From: Nageia nagi
Taxonomy: Eukaryota > Pinophyta
Direction: 5' to 3'
DNA length: 64,000 bases
NCBI GenBank assembly: GCA_050084985.1
Contig: JBITNC010000001.1
Span: 140,988,001 to 141,052,000 of the forward strand
Shown in pieces: positions 25,964 through 39,769 of the stretch; position 1 is the stretch's first letter; the number at the start of each line of letters is the position of its first letter. A program made the translations under genes and the position numbers. Under the pieces are notes generated by a model that was not told the DNA's origin, did no database searches, and saw only the letters and a program-made list of their open reading frames with translations.

Positions 25964-28231
25964 TGTTATAATCAAAATAATAATTATTAAGGTTATTTAT
26001 AGAATAATTAAATTCACCAATTAACTATGAATAACAAGAAATAGATGGCACGAAAGATAACAATAACCTAATTGACCTTGAACTATCAAAATTTAATTTA
26101 CAAAATATACAAACATGTATTTTACTTGTTGTTCTGTAATATTATTTTGTCTAACAATGGATTTATTTAAATTTTTCTTATTGTCTCATGAAGAAATCAA
26201 AGGATTAAATAACCAAGTACCTAAACAATATATGAACTAGCAAATAAATACCACTAGAGAGGTTTACCCAAAATAAGCACTCTTATTTTTGTGGAATTGT
26301 ATTAATCCCTTTCTAGTCTATAACCTTGATACAACACTTAGAAACTTTTCTTCTTTTCCCCTTTCACTCCCCGAAGATTAGCAAAATATTTGTCTAAAAA
26401 AAAAGTCAAGTTGGCTAGTCTTCCTTTTATAAATTAAAGAAGTTAGCCTACAAAATATTATGGTTATCACTTATTTGATTTTCCACCACGTAAAGATAAT
26501 ATAGGTTTTGGCCACCAACTCATCTTATCTGTACTAGCTCCACCAAATTAGTAATAACCACTTAACAAATTTACAACCTATAAAATTTGCCATCTTGCAA
26601 ATTTCAAAATAGCTCACTCCATGTCTATATCTTCCCTCCTATTTTTTAGAGAGATAAAAATCATACTACTAATACATTTTACAACTTTTGTTTTTCAAAC
26701 CTTAGATTAGACTAACAAATTCTAATTTAAATAAAGTCTCTCAACCATATCTTTTTAAAATACCTATAATCTAATAAAATAGGTTCGAAATACCCAACCA
26801 TCATGTTATTTATGGGTGACCCAATCAAAAGGTGCCACTTGGCACAATGTAATGGATGTTGGGTGAAAGTTTTAGTAGTTTTAAATGAGGTGGTTGGTGA
26901 TGTAACCATGATGGCCTTGGCTAGCATATGGCATGCAATGTAAGGTCAGTAGGCGACCAATGGTAGTCTCTAAGTGGCTAGCATGGTTGCCCCTCAAATC
27001 CTCCTTGTTTCCCCCCATGGCTCTGTTGGTTGTTAGGTAAGAGGTTGGGTAGTTTTAGGTCTATTCCCCACCCTTTTTTATCCCCATGTGGGTTTTAGTG
27101 GACTATGAGCTCCACTCCTGGTAGTTTATCTTCCAAGTTGCACCTACAAGTCACTTGGTACCTGATAGCTTTGTTTGCTCATTCAACAACTCACATTCAG
27201 TAATGAGTTAGCTATTTCCTTCTTTTCCTCACATGGCCTTTTTTAAAAATTTGCATGTTAGTCCTCTTTTGTAGGCAATGAATTCCACTCCAATGCATGG
27301 CTTTCAACCCACCATCTCATCTTTCATGCTTTGATCCACATTGGCACCTTCCACATACAAAGGAGTCCCCTCTCTTGTCCACATCCACGTGGAATTGGAT
27401 GAGGGATTTGACCTTCCCACATTTAAATGCCACCCCTTTTATATTATTTTTTTGGGCTTTACAATTTATTTTTCAATCTATATATATATTTTTAATTTTG
27501 TATTTAATAAATCAAAATATAAATAAATCCAAAACTTCAAACCTTTACAAAACACCATTCGAGAGTTGGTTTTGCACATCATTTGAATCGATGGAATCAT
27601 CATGAAGAGAAATTCAATGTGAAGTTCTTATTTTGTTACTAAGTGATGATCAGATTTTAGATCATTTATGATAAAAAAAAATGCATGAAAAATTCAATCA
27701 AAAGAGGATGAATGATAAGCTTTCTCAAAATATGGAGCCACCAATCTCACCTCAACCTAATGGTAGCACCAAAAACCCAATGACAACACCTGGTTATTAT
27801 TCCAGAATGTCTCTCCTTTTACTTGATGTTATTTTCCCACCTTTGATCCATAAAATCTTGCTCATGAAGGGATGAAAGATCACAAGAATGTAAAGCTTAA
27901 AGTATAACAAAATTCAAATATGATAGGTAGAATTAAGAAACATCAATCAAGAATGACATAAGTATATTGCCACCTATAAGGATTCAATATTATGTCATAT
28001 CATGTCATATATTTGATCATGCACAACCTCTCCACCTTAATCGATAATAAGTCTAGTGCTAAGGATCCTCCTTATGCTTATTATGATGCTGAGTCAACTT
28101 ATTACCATAAAACATAAAGGTACATGAAAGTGCATATGGAAAAGAGCATTTATTTAATAAATTAAATAAATTATTTTAAATACCTAAAAATGTATTTTAA
28201 TTAAATTAAAATTCCTTTTTAAGTATTAACA
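25964..28231 (-). repeat. 3' LTR, split by a 1.5-kb insertion
   Basis: Similarity to 35512-36185 runs from TGTTATAATCAAAATAATAA at 25964 to about 26128, stops, and resumes from about 27643 to the end at 28231 (minus strand start TGTTAATACTTAAAAAGG). Removing the intervening sequence gives an LTR of about 750 bp. Confidence 0.85.
26129..27642. mobile_element. Unidentified insertion in the LTR
   Basis: About 1.5 kb absent from the partner LTR. The word TTACT occurs at both junctions (in ATTTTACTTG on the left and TTGTTACTAAG on the right) and could be a target duplication. The inside has two short open frames (26927-26727 minus, 27297-27605 plus) with no recognisable domain. A GC-richer part lies at about 26.95-27.45 kb. 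Type unknown. Confidence 0.55.
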
Positions 28232-28244
28232 TATGCCCCACTTT
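28232..28244 (-). other. Polypurine tract
   Basis: The minus strand reads AAAGTGGGGCATA immediately before the 3' LTR, a typical gypsy plus-strand primer. Confidence 0.85.
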
Positions 28245-28601
28245 GAATATGTTTTGATGCTTTTAATAAAAAGTAAAATCGAAGCATGAATTCAAAGTAT
28301 AACAAGAAAAGTAAGAAGATAGTCCCTAAAAAGTTGTGATATGGTGATAGCTTCATATGCCCCAATTTGCTTATGTTATGCCCCCTATTTGACTTGGTTT
28401 TGACCTGATGGACCTCTCATCATAGGAGCAATCTAAGACAAAGAAAAAGGTACATGAAAATAGCTTAGATAATAAATATTTTTATGCAAGATATCTCAAA
28501 TATAATTAACATTAAATGATATGGAAAGTATGGTAGGAAAGAAAACCTATCCTTGGTGACTTTTCACCAAGATGGGATGAAGATGATAAGTAGTTTAGAT
28601 T

Positions 28602-28895
28602 GATCATCTTGGTTTCCCAAACCACCATGTTGCCATGGATTTTGATATGAATGGACCTTCCTTACAAAGGTACCAAATGATAAGATTGACCATTCCTTAC
28701 AAAGGTGTCAAAGATAAGAATGATCAACTTGGTTTCCCAAGCCACCATGTTTCCATGGATTTTCTAATAAGAGTGCCCCTTCCTTACAAAGGAGTCCAAT
28801 GATATAAGTGATCAGCTTGGTGCCCTAAGCCACCATGTTTCCATGTATTTTTTGATAAGAGTGCCACTTCCTTACAAAGAAGGCCAATGACAAGC
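28602..28895. repeat. Three tandem repeats of about 90-120 bp
   Basis: Copies start at 28602, 28722 and 28810 with GATCA(T/A/G)CTTGGT and share CCACCATGTT(T/G)CCATG and CTTCCTTACAAAG. They lie in the 3' non-coding part of the gypsy element. Confidence 0.85.
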
Positions 28896-30539
28896 AATAA
28901 TATGATATAAAAAATATTTTGATCATATGATAACCATTTTGTATGATAAGCATTAATTTAATAATGATAAATAAAATTTTGATAAGCATGCATTTGAACA
29001 AGCAATTTTTTTATAAGCAATTGTTAAGCATATCATAATAAGTGATATGCATGATAATCGATCATGCAATTTTTATCACAGCATGTACTAATAAGCAATT
29101 ATGGACAATTCATTACAATATTCATTGATAAGCAATTCTTGGCAAGATATGCCATTAAGCATTTGATAAGCAATTTAATTGATACAACATTATCCAAATA
29201 ATATATACTAATAAGAACAATAATGACATGCATTTATGACATAAGAAACTAAAAATAGCACATTTAAAACATATTTATAATTTTTTGAAACATGATAAGC
29301 TATGCAAAATAAGAGTCCATTTTATTTTTGATCAATTGTGATACATAAATGAAAAATAGAAATATTTTTTCACATTTAGGTGCATGCACAAAGTATGGAA
29401 AATAAAATGCACATTAAATTACCATTATAACCTAGTGTTAGCACTAGGAAAGTGGCATCATCACCAGGATAAGAAAGTAATTTTTAGAAAGGGAAAGGTT
29501 GGTCAGGTCTGTGCCATGACCATGAGGTGAAAAAGAGAAACAATTTTCAAGGACACAATAGATAAAACAAAATTTGATGATCATTTCAATTCAAGTTTTA
29601 CCAATTTTCCCTAAGGTGGATTTTTGACAATTTATATTTCATTACAGAGAATGATAAACATTTTTATTGCATGCATGAAATGAGCCGAATTTACACAACA
29701 AATTTGAAAATAAATGAGGCTATGAACCCAATGGAAGCATTGGAATAGAGTGATGTTGTACAATTAAAGACATTGAAGGGTATCATATAGAAGACCACAT
29801 ACGAGAGAGTGGTTATTTGATGACAAAAGGAGGTTCTATTTGGCTTAATTGGAAAGGATTAGCAGTCAACTTGAAAAAGAGGTTTTCAATCAATTTATAA
29901 ATAGGTAGAATTGGGTTTCATTTGCACATACTCAATTTGGCAATCGAAGCTCTAGTTTGCAAGGTTATAGGTATTCTACTTAGCTTTTGGAATGATTATG
30001 GTGTGCTATTAGCTTGGTGATTACGTTTATTGGTGATATGGCTCATTGAATAACTTCTCAACAATATCATTGATCTTTAGTTATTCATTCTTCTACTGAG
30101 GGGCATCAGGTACCAAAATTTTCCTCATATTCTAGGTCTATGCAATGTTTATAAGGTTTTTGGTGGTTTACTTTTTCAAATTGGTTAAGTTTTTGCTAAA
30201 TTTAGAATAGGTTTTTATATGCATGGAAGGAAACAAAATAGGTTTTTACTATAAAAATAGGGCTAAAGTTAATGAGTATCTAAAAAATTTAGGAAATGGG
30301 AGTCAAAATAGGGCGACATCGCTAGGATCTTGGCATCATCGTTGGGATGAATTTTAAAAAAAAATAGTAAAATATCACATGTATGGACTATATGCACTTA
30401 CAATTTATGAAAAACACATCATTTAAACTTGAAAAATAGGGTGAAAAGTAATACATTTTAAGTTGTATGTTTTTAAATTTTTAATTTTTTGACATTTCAT
30501 ATTTTTTATGTATTTCATGTTACTGATACATTCCATGTT
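28896..30539. other. 3' non-coding interior of the gypsy element
   Basis: No domain is readable. From 28.9 to 29.3 kb the word ATAAGCAATT and variants recur irregularly. The position fits the long non-coding region that Tat-type elements have between their ORFs and 3' LTR. Confidence 0.45.
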
Positions 30540-32215
30540 TGACCTAGATGTAGGATCAAGTTTACTTGATGAGGTGCAAGCCATAGAGTCTGCCTATGGA
30601 TGTGGTCATAGAATTTATTCTAACTTTGGATGAGAAAGGATAGCTAGATACATTTGGGATTAATAACTTGAGAGGGATCATGTATATCCTTTGTGACAAG
30701 TAATTTTTGATTGCCCTTATGGAGCATTGGTGTGATGATACCAACACATTCCACCTATCAATGAGTGACATGACTATCACCCTAACTAAAATCCATCACA
30801 TTTTGTAAGTACCCATGAAGGGTACATTGAAACATTGGGCTACTTTGACTATGGATGAGATGGAGGATTGATAAGGATGAGGCACTATCAATAGCAAAAT
30901 AAGGGTGCACCCCTTCATGACATAGTATGCATGCCCCTAAAGGAGATTGACTTCACCAAATACTTCAAGTTGTATGTATATGTTCTTATCAATATGATTA
31001 TGTGTAGCAATAAGAGCCATGAGTGCTTCCATACTAGTTTTATTCATATAGTGTGAGGGATATGCCTTCGTGGGGAGAGGTATGCATCAGCACCCTACAT
31101 ATTGGCCATGTTATACATGAATATTCATAGTTTTGTATCTATGAAGGGAGGAAGCATTATCGCACACTCATCAATTCTTTAGTCCTAGGCATATGAGCAT
31201 ATTAGTGTGGCTCACATCTATCTTCTTATCGCTATACAGGTGGACATGCCCTATTGGTTTCAATGGTAGATAGTGCAATAGGTAGGTGTGATGCAAGGAG
31301 TCAAGCAGTTTTAAAGATTGCTAGATATTATGGATGAGAATGACTTAGTTTGGGATCCCTATTTTTGACTTGGCAATGTGGGAGGAGTCATATGAGGAGT
31401 TATCATGGAGCATGAATCCATGTCATATCTAGGGTCATATGAAGGTAATGAGTATTACCATCTAAATCGGGTGTTGAGGCAATTCAGCATGATGTAGGAT
31501 GTACCTATGTTGAGGGTGTGGCTGAATATGGCCAGGTACTATCACTATCAATTGATTCCACCAAGGGTTAGTATTGTACCAACATGGAGTACAGATTGGG
31601 TTGCATTGGAGGATCATGCCATCAAGGTGCCCATGCCTTTTCATCAGCATACTTTAGAGTACTAATGATGGTGGGACATAGTGAGGCCCATCCCATTAGG
31701 GCTTTAGGATGAGAAGGGTGGTGAGGAAGAGGGAGAGGAGGAGGGGGATGAGGAGGAGACATATATGGAATGATAGGAGCCCATGTATGTAGGGGATTCT
31801 CCACCTTATACTCAATCAACATACCCACATACGCCATTCTCATAGAGAGTTGTGGCTCCCCCAGCAGATACCTCAAGCATACCTAGACTCTAGGGGTTTG
31901 GATGGACTTATTTTTTAAAAGGAAAATTGATAATAAACTATTATCAAATAGGGATATAGACTCATATCATGATGCTACAAGCATAGGTGGCAAGCCTACA
32001 ATTGCAGTTGAAGGCTCAAGATGACTAGATAGGTATCTTACAAGGATAGACAGAGACACTACAGGCTCTACTACATGTGATGCATCATTAAGAGCTAAAG
32101 AGGTTCTTGGACCTGATCACATTTAAGATTAATCATCTCCTTCAATTTTGACACACATTAGCAGCTATATGTACTAGTGGATCGAGGTCTAGGTCTAGAA
32201 GTAGGACTTGAGATC
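30540..32215 (+). pseudogene. Plant mobile domain (PMD) ORF, antisense to the host retroelement
   Basis: PMD proteins (aminotransferase-like, plant mobile domain family) occur as host silencing factors and inside transposons. On the plus strand, with stops and shifts, 30545-30800 gives DVGSSLLDEVQAIES and then EHWCDDTNTFHLSMSDMTIT, which is the highly recognisable W-x-P/D-T-x-T-F-H-L-x-x-G/S-E/D-M-T-I-T-L core of the PMD. More decayed sequence continues to about 32.2 kb and ends in a Ser/Arg-rich tail (SRSRSRS-like near 32185). The orientation, opposite to gag, matches the antisense ORF of Grande/Tat-type elements. The protein is not intact. Confidence 0.7.
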
Positions 32216-32331
32216 CATCCATGGGTTAGAGTTCTCATGTGGGGAACTAGATTGATGTATAAGTGACATGTTTAGTTACGAACTTATTTTGTACATATGC
32301 TTTATTAATGGATAAATGATATATTTTTTTA

Positions 32332-33299
<968 letters not shown>

Positions 33300-35420
33300 A
33301 TTATTGAATATCATCAACCTTTGATTTTGAGGATGTACCAAACTATCTTATACCAATTTAAACTTATGCTATTGCAAAACCTCATATGAAACTTCATGGT
33401 CGAATTTAAATTTACCTTTGTTGTGTAAGTCTTGGATTATATTTCTAATATGAGAACATTCTTTTATGGCATGATCGGCTCTCTGATGTAAATTACAAAA
33501 GAGGTGTGCTTGATATCCTTGAGGTTTAATGAGGGGGGCTCTTTCATTGGTGGATAATAGACCAAGTTCATGGCTACTAAGGCATCCAAGACCTCACTAA
33601 TATCCTCATGGAACTTGGTATACTACCAATGTGATGTTTTAGGTTGTCAAACTTCTATATCATCATGGCTAATACAAGCTATCATTTTGAATTTGGACTG
33701 ATGGTGATAGGTTTTTTAGGAGAAGCATAGGTTTGAACTAAAGCTAGCTTCATGTGAGCTAAGGATTCATTAAAGGCTTTATGAAGGACCTCTTTACTAA
33801 TCATTTCATCTATTAGTTTGTCATATGGGTAATCCTAGAAATTTGAAAAGTCATGCCTACAAGATGGAAACAAGGCTTGAAAAAGAACATACTTCTTTTC
33901 TTTGGTAGGGATTTAGACTTTGTTGGCTACTTTGTACCATTCAATAATTAAATTACTAACAAGTTGACCTTGTTTCTATTTTAGGTTATACATGTCTAAA
34001 GGAGATGGTTCTTGTGTTGTGAACAAATTATATCAATCTAAGAGAGTTTTAACATCATAAAAATATGTAATACTTTCATTAGGCAAATTAGTAAACCACA
34101 AGAATTATTCATATTTTAAGCTAAGTGAAAATAATTTAGCTAACAAGTCTTCATCATTTTCAAATGAAATGGAATCTAAGTGATACCTTTGCAAATGTAT
34201 TCTAGGATTAGAATGACCATCAAATATAGTAAATGTTACATATCTTTCATACCTTCTTTGGTAGATGTGATGGAAAAAGGGATTAGTACTTCTTGGAACT
34301 GTAGATGCAAACATGTTAATGCATGCCATGATGAAATCCTTATATTGCTTTAACTATAGCAGTTCTCATAATGCATCATTTGGAGGTACATGTGGTAATG
34401 GTCTGCCAGTATTCATGTGTTTTTCTTTTACTAAACTTATAAATAGACCAAAATAGTAAACTTTTTCTTGTTTTAAAATTCTTACCAAACTATTGACCAA
34501 CTCTATTTGACATTCTGATTCAAAAGCTATATATTCCAAGTTAAGCTTTAAAAACTTTAATTCTCTCTTCAAGATATCAAATTCTACATCTAACCAACTT
34601 GGTCTCTACCTCATGCCAAATGCTATTGTTGGATCCAATTTTTCCATCCAAGATTCAAGGATGGGTGGCCTTTGGGGTTCTTCATCTTTTGAAATATCAA
34701 CTAGGTATTCTTTGTTAATGTTATCTTCAAACTATTTATCATAGTCAATAAGTACCTATGGAATGAAAACCCTAGGATTGAGAAAAGATTGGACAAGATT
34801 TATTCAGGTAACAGAGTGGTCGTGCTAGGTCAAGCATCATTGCCAGGGTTATGTGCAATACCAAGGATTTGGTTTGGACTATTAGGTTGAGGAACAGCAA
34901 TAGGGATGAGAAATTATAGAGAAGGAACTTGGTAAGTTTCAAAGTACTTGTAAGCCTATCAAAAAGGGGTTAATATCATATCATGTTCAATTTGTTTGAT
35001 CATCTACCTCTATTTGGTATATTCAAGATCAAAATCTAGGGTAGAACCTAGGAGGTGTTTAATTTCAATATCAACTTCTTACAAAGTTTGAACAAGAAAA
35101 GAAAGACATTTTTTGTAACTAACAATTTTTAACAGTGTGGGATAGACAAAATTTTAGTGAGTACCTCTAATACATTGGGTGAAAGCTCATCAATATTTTC
35201 TTAGTTATTTTTTGCTTCTTTCTAGGCTGCATGGTTACAATCTTTTGAAGAGCTATCATATTCATCATGTAGGTGCAATATTTGTACTCTTTCACTTTGT
35301 CTTCTAGGTGTGTTGGCATAATTCTTGCGTACCCTAGTCTTCTTAGGTTGTACAATAGGATATTTAGGATTTATGTTATCTTTATCAATAGGTGTGTCCA
35401 TTTTTAAAACACTTGAAATG
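33300..35420 (-). pseudogene. gag: Tat-like gypsy gag, many stops
   Basis: The minus-strand reading begins near 35400 with a basic segment (RVRKNYANTPRRQSERV). The Retrotrans_gag core lies at about 34230-34105 (FDGHSNPRIHLQRYHLDSI and ENDEDLLAKLFSLSLK). A zinc-knuckle-like segment at about 33500-33400 reads LFCNLHQRADHAIKECSHI followed by NIIQDLHNKGKFKF, which aligns in type with CAYHRQKGHKTNRC and its downstream region in the gag at 993-3795. The frame changes often, so the protein is dead. Confidence 0.7.
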
Positions 35421-35495
35421 GAATATTAGTCCTATCTGAAACCCTAGGGTGTTGATGTAACTAGTGAAGGATAATGTGATGTATCTAAAAAAAAA

Positions 35496-35509
35496 GATCA
35501 GGTTCACCA
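35496..35509 (-). other. Candidate primer binding site
   Basis: The minus strand reads TGGTGAACCTGATC two bases after the LTR end. I cannot assign the tRNA. Confidence 0.6.
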
Positions 35510-35511
35510 AT

Positions 35512-36185
35512 TATTATAATTGAAATAATTATTATTAATCTTATTTATAGAATAATTAAATTCACCAATTAAATATGAATGATAAGAAATCAATGACATG
35601 AAAGATGACACTAACCTAATTGACTTTGACCAATCAAAATTAGATTTACAAAAAATAAAAACTTGTACTTTACCTGTGATGATGAATGGAGGCAAAATTT
35701 GATCGAAAGAAGATGAATGATGAGCTCCCCTGAAACATGGAGCCACCAATCTGACCTCAACCTAACGATAGTTCTAGAAACCCAATGATAGCACTCAATT
35801 ACCATTCTAGAATGCCTCTTCCTTTTGCTCAATATCATCATTCCATCTTTGATCCATCGAATCTTGCTCATGAAGAAATGAAAGATCATAAGAATGCAGT
35901 CATGAATAAAACAAGTATATTATGACCTATCAATGATTTAGGATTATATCATGTCATGTCATATATTTGATCATGCATAACCCCTCAACCTTTATAGGAA
36001 ATAGGTCTAGTGGTAAGGCTTCTCCTTAGGCTTATTGTGATGTTGAGCTAACCTGTTACCACAAAACATAAAGGTAGATGAGAGTGAACATGAAAAAGAG
36101 CATTTATTTAATAAATTAAATAAATTATTTCAAATACCTAAAAGTGTATTTTAATTAAATTAAGATTCCTTTTCAGATGTTAACA
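35512..36185 (-). repeat. 5' LTR of the Tat-like gypsy element
   Basis: 674 bp. The minus strand starts TGTTAACATCTGAAAAGG. It shares long matches with the left LTR, such as ATTTAATAAATTAAATAAAT and the region around CATGTCATATATTTGATCAT. The ORF-like frames inside are not genes. Confidence 0.9.
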
Positions 36186-36879
36186 AGTCACAATAATTCC
36201 TATATTATAAGATAACAAGATCTAACGATTTAAGAGAAAATAACTTGCATATATGAGCATAAATTTTCCACAATCCTTTAAGAAATATATATATGATGTC
36301 TTTTAACATCTTTTAAATTCAATGGTTTGTACAACTTATCAAAAAAAAAAATTGAAAATAATATACAACATACATACATACATGTATATATATATCTATA
36401 TATATATACATACTTATGCGTGTAGAGTGAGAGAGAGTTTTCTGGAGACTCATTGCCCCCCTAATAGTTTTAACAACCCAAATTTTATTTTCCAACAGAT
36501 CCATTTTTCTAACACTTCAAGCATATTCATGAAATTAATATGTTATAATAGCTTCGTTAATATGTCAAGTAAAACTTAAATTAAAATTTTGGAAGGCATG
36601 TTAGTGAATGGAATGTTGGTGTCATGGTTAGGATGGTGGAATTTGAACCCAGCAACCTAATTCAAATCTTTGAAATAGCCTTTTAAAAAATATTTCAAGA
36701 ACGTGTTTTAGGACTTGGTTTATTTTTCATCCTTTTATTTTGCATATTCACATTGAGAATATGTTTATGTATATTCACATTGAGAATATGTTCACCAAAA
36801 AAAACTTTGTGAATATGTTTATACAAAATAAATTTATGAATATGCCTGTCGGGAAAAAAAATGATTGACAAGAAGTACG
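36186..36879. other. No recognisable gene; ACAT/TA microsatellite
   Basis: Contains a mixed (ACAT)n/(TA)n tract at about 36366-36414 and two copies of a CACATTGAGAATATGTT phrase at about 36750-36800. Nothing else is supported. Confidence 0.5.
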
Positions 36880-37740
36880 AATGTCAAAAGTCATCAATGT
36901 TCTTACTCTTTGAACATCATCCCAGCTACCCACTTCAGCATAAATATTTTAAAGAACATAAGATGGAGCATATTTAGGCTCCAATAAAAAAATATTACTA
37001 CAACAAATTTTCCTATTCCTGCATTCTTATGTGATCTACAAGCACCATGCAAACACATCCACATACCCAATTTAGGTTTTATGGGAATCTTAAAAATGAA
37101 AATCAAATCTTCCTCAAGATAGTTTGCATCAATATACATAAGTAGTTATGTTCACTTAACAATATGATGTTAGCAATCAACAACATTGTCTATTTGTATA
37201 AATATTTAATAACAGCATTTTTTGAAAAATAAAATGAAATAGAGTTTAATCCTTTATACTCGAAAGCTTGCACCATATCATTCTCTAAACTTCTATAGTT
37301 TGCATACATATCTACTAGGGCATTCACAACCACAACATGTGTTAGAAATCCACTTTTAAAGGGATTTTTCTATTTAGACAAATATTTAATAATAAAAAAA
37401 TTTTGAAAAAATGAAATGAAATGTAGTTTAATCCTTTCTACTTTAAAGCATGCATCATGTCATTATCTAAGCTTCCATAGTTTGCATACATATCTACCAG
37501 GGCATTCACAACCACAACATGTGTTAAAAATCCACTTTTAAAGAATTTTTCCTATTTGTACAAATATTTAATAGTAATAATTTTTGAAAAATAAAATGAA
37601 ACATAGTTTACTTTCTACTTGAAAGCATGCATCATGTCATTATGCAAGAATCTTTAGTTCTTACATTACTTTTCATCAGCAAGAATCTCCACAAGAACAT
37701 TCTCCATGTTTGAAATGATGAACCTAGTGATAAACCCTTT
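36880..37740 (-). pseudogene. PPR protein pseudogene, PLS/E type, with tandem internal duplications
   Basis: PPR proteins bind organellar RNA, and PLS/E types act in RNA editing. On the minus strand, three tandem units of about 180 bp (about 37740-37190) each give a motif like HVVVVNALVDMYANY and SLENDMVQAFE, the repeat core usually written as NALVDMYAKCGSLEDA. The frame 37139-36903 then gives YLEEDLIFIFKIPIKPKLGM, CLHGACRSHKN and ending WVAGMMFKE, which matches the E-motif order (MPIKPD-W-LLGACR-H, then AGRWDD). Stops, shifts and the loss of the rest of the gene show it is not functional. The C-terminal DYW domain is not visible. Confidence 0.7.
37190..37740. repeat. Three tandem copies of about 180 bp within the PPR pseudogene
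   Basis: Copies begin near 37190, 37373 and 37554. They share TTTGCATACATATCTAC(T/C)AG, CATTCACAACCACAACATGT and AATCCACTTTTAAAG. The similarity between copies 1 and 2 is far above that expected between distinct PPR motifs, so this is recent DNA-level duplication. Copy 3 is truncated. Confidence 0.85.
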
Positions 37741-39230
37741 GATTCATAAATATTGTATCAGACAAGGGACAAGATCTAAAATTAACTGTAGAAAAAATAA
37801 CTCATGGTTGAAGCTTACCTGAGTTTAGTAACATAGACAACATCATAATTAAATAAAAAAAAATTGCATGTTTCAAATAAGAAAATAAAAATAAAAACTA
37901 ATTAATTATGATATCACATGAATGACAATAAAGCAATGAACTTTACAAATATTATAAGTATGGTCTTATCTTCAATAAAATAGATAACTTTAGTCTAACA
38001 AAAATATATAATAGAGGATACTTATATCTCATACAAAAGGAAGTGTGTCCCTATGTATAAATCTATAAATTTCTAGCAAATACCCAAAATTCAAGACTAT
38101 TAAATTGTAGATGCTACTCAAATTAAGTTTTAATCACCTAACCTGATAATGTGTTTGGAACTTTTACAACAGAAATGGTAATATGAGGAAATGGAATAAG
38201 AATCCCACTTGCATCAAAATATTACTATTATTTAATTTAGTAGTAAAAAGCAAGGATGCTCTTCTAAACACCTAAAAAGGAATAATTTGAGATTCTCCTC
38301 TCTCAAAAACACACCTCACTACCAACCATCACACCACACCACATCAACAAAGAGGATAAATCATATATTATACCAAGCAAGGAATAGGTTAAAGATACCA
38401 AGTTGTTAAGGGGTCAATGAGTCCCCTAATTACACGTCCTATAAGAAAGTCCATGATTCAAGTAAAATTACAACCTTCAATAAGGTTATACCAATGAATC
38501 AACCTATATCAATACAATATTTATAAATAAGAGTTAATCATGTAATCGTAGTATTAAGAAATATTAAATGTTAATAAATACATTATTGATGTTAAGTGTA
38601 ATTTGAGTTCAATTATTTCAAGATTTCATAAGGTAAGTTTTTATGTTAAAATACTTCTTAATTTTACAAGATACTCATTGTATACTTTCATTTTTATTCC
38701 CACCACTATCAATCCTTGATGATAGATTCATGTATAATATTAACATTATATTATAAATTTAAATAATTAGAAATAGACTTAGCTCTAAAGAGAAATTATC
38801 AATAAGGACATCATGCTCTTTCAAATTTTTGCTTCTACCTTCTTCAACCCTCCTTCCTTCCATCATATGTTACTCTTTGACTAGGCAATGACCTAGCATT
38901 ATGGCATCCAATTCTAAAACATTTTCGATCAACTAGTTGAGTCTTTTCAATTTTGAACATGGTAAGGTTTTTGTTTACTAACTCATTGAGCATGATTTGA
39001 TAGCAAAAGATGGAATTATTGTCTCACCGTTCCAAATAAATTGATTGAAACTAAGAAATCATACCATAAGAGCTCCTTGATTAGGAAATATGTAGGATCT
39101 TGACCTAACTTGGATCAAATTCAATTATAGATGAATATGAAATTGATAGTAAAAGGTAAGATGGATATATCCATCCTACACAAAGAGGTTTTTATATTTA
39201 GATTCTAAATTTTTGAAGATAAAAAATAAG
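37741..39230. other. No recognisable gene
   Basis: AT-rich sequence. I found no domain, long repeat or structural RNA. Confidence 0.45.
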
Positions 39231-39752
39231 GTAGGGGAGAAGTCCCAATACTGGAGCGAGAACCCAAAGTGGGGATAGTAGTTGTCCCCACTTGGAAAAA
39301 TAGTGGAGCATCATGTAGATCAAAGTAAGTCATATATTTCCTCAATGGAACATCCTATACACACATACATGAATAGAGCTAATATTTTAATATTTTTTTA
39401 ATATTTTAATAATGGGTTTATTATTCATCATTTTTTAATATTATTTTTGTCCATATGGCATTGCACATAGACATTCAACTGCAAGGTGCATCACTATGGG
39501 GTCCCAACCATGCATGCACTGGGGGTAGGGTGCACCATTATCAATCTACCCTTTTACCAAGGAGAAAACACAAATTTCGGTCAACATCAAGCATTACATG
39601 TGGTAGATGGGGTCTAAATGGGACAAAACAAAATTGGCAAGTGCAAAGTTGACTTCCTAACATATCTAGAAAAATAAATACAAAAATTCCATGTGGCACT
39701 CCACATAGATCGGCATATTTAGGATGCACTAGTATGGGGTCTTCTCCCCTAC
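39231..39752. mobile_element. 522-bp element with inverted ends, MITE-like
   Basis: The left end reads GTAGGGGAGAAGTCCCAATA and the right end, as reverse complement, reads GTAGGGGAGAAGACCCCATA, a match at 18 of 20 positions. Between them there are internal direct repeats around GGTGCA(T/C)CA and CACATAGA. No transposase is encoded. No clear target duplication was found, so the superfamily is open. Short open frames inside it are not supported as genes. Confidence 0.65.
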
Positions 39753-39769
39753 TCCTAAGAGGACCTTGA

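Noticed and set aside
36600-36660. tRNA-like or SINE-like box (minus GGTTCAAATTCC)
   Set aside because: Resembles a pol III B box, but no A box, acceptor stem or cloverleaf can be formed around it.
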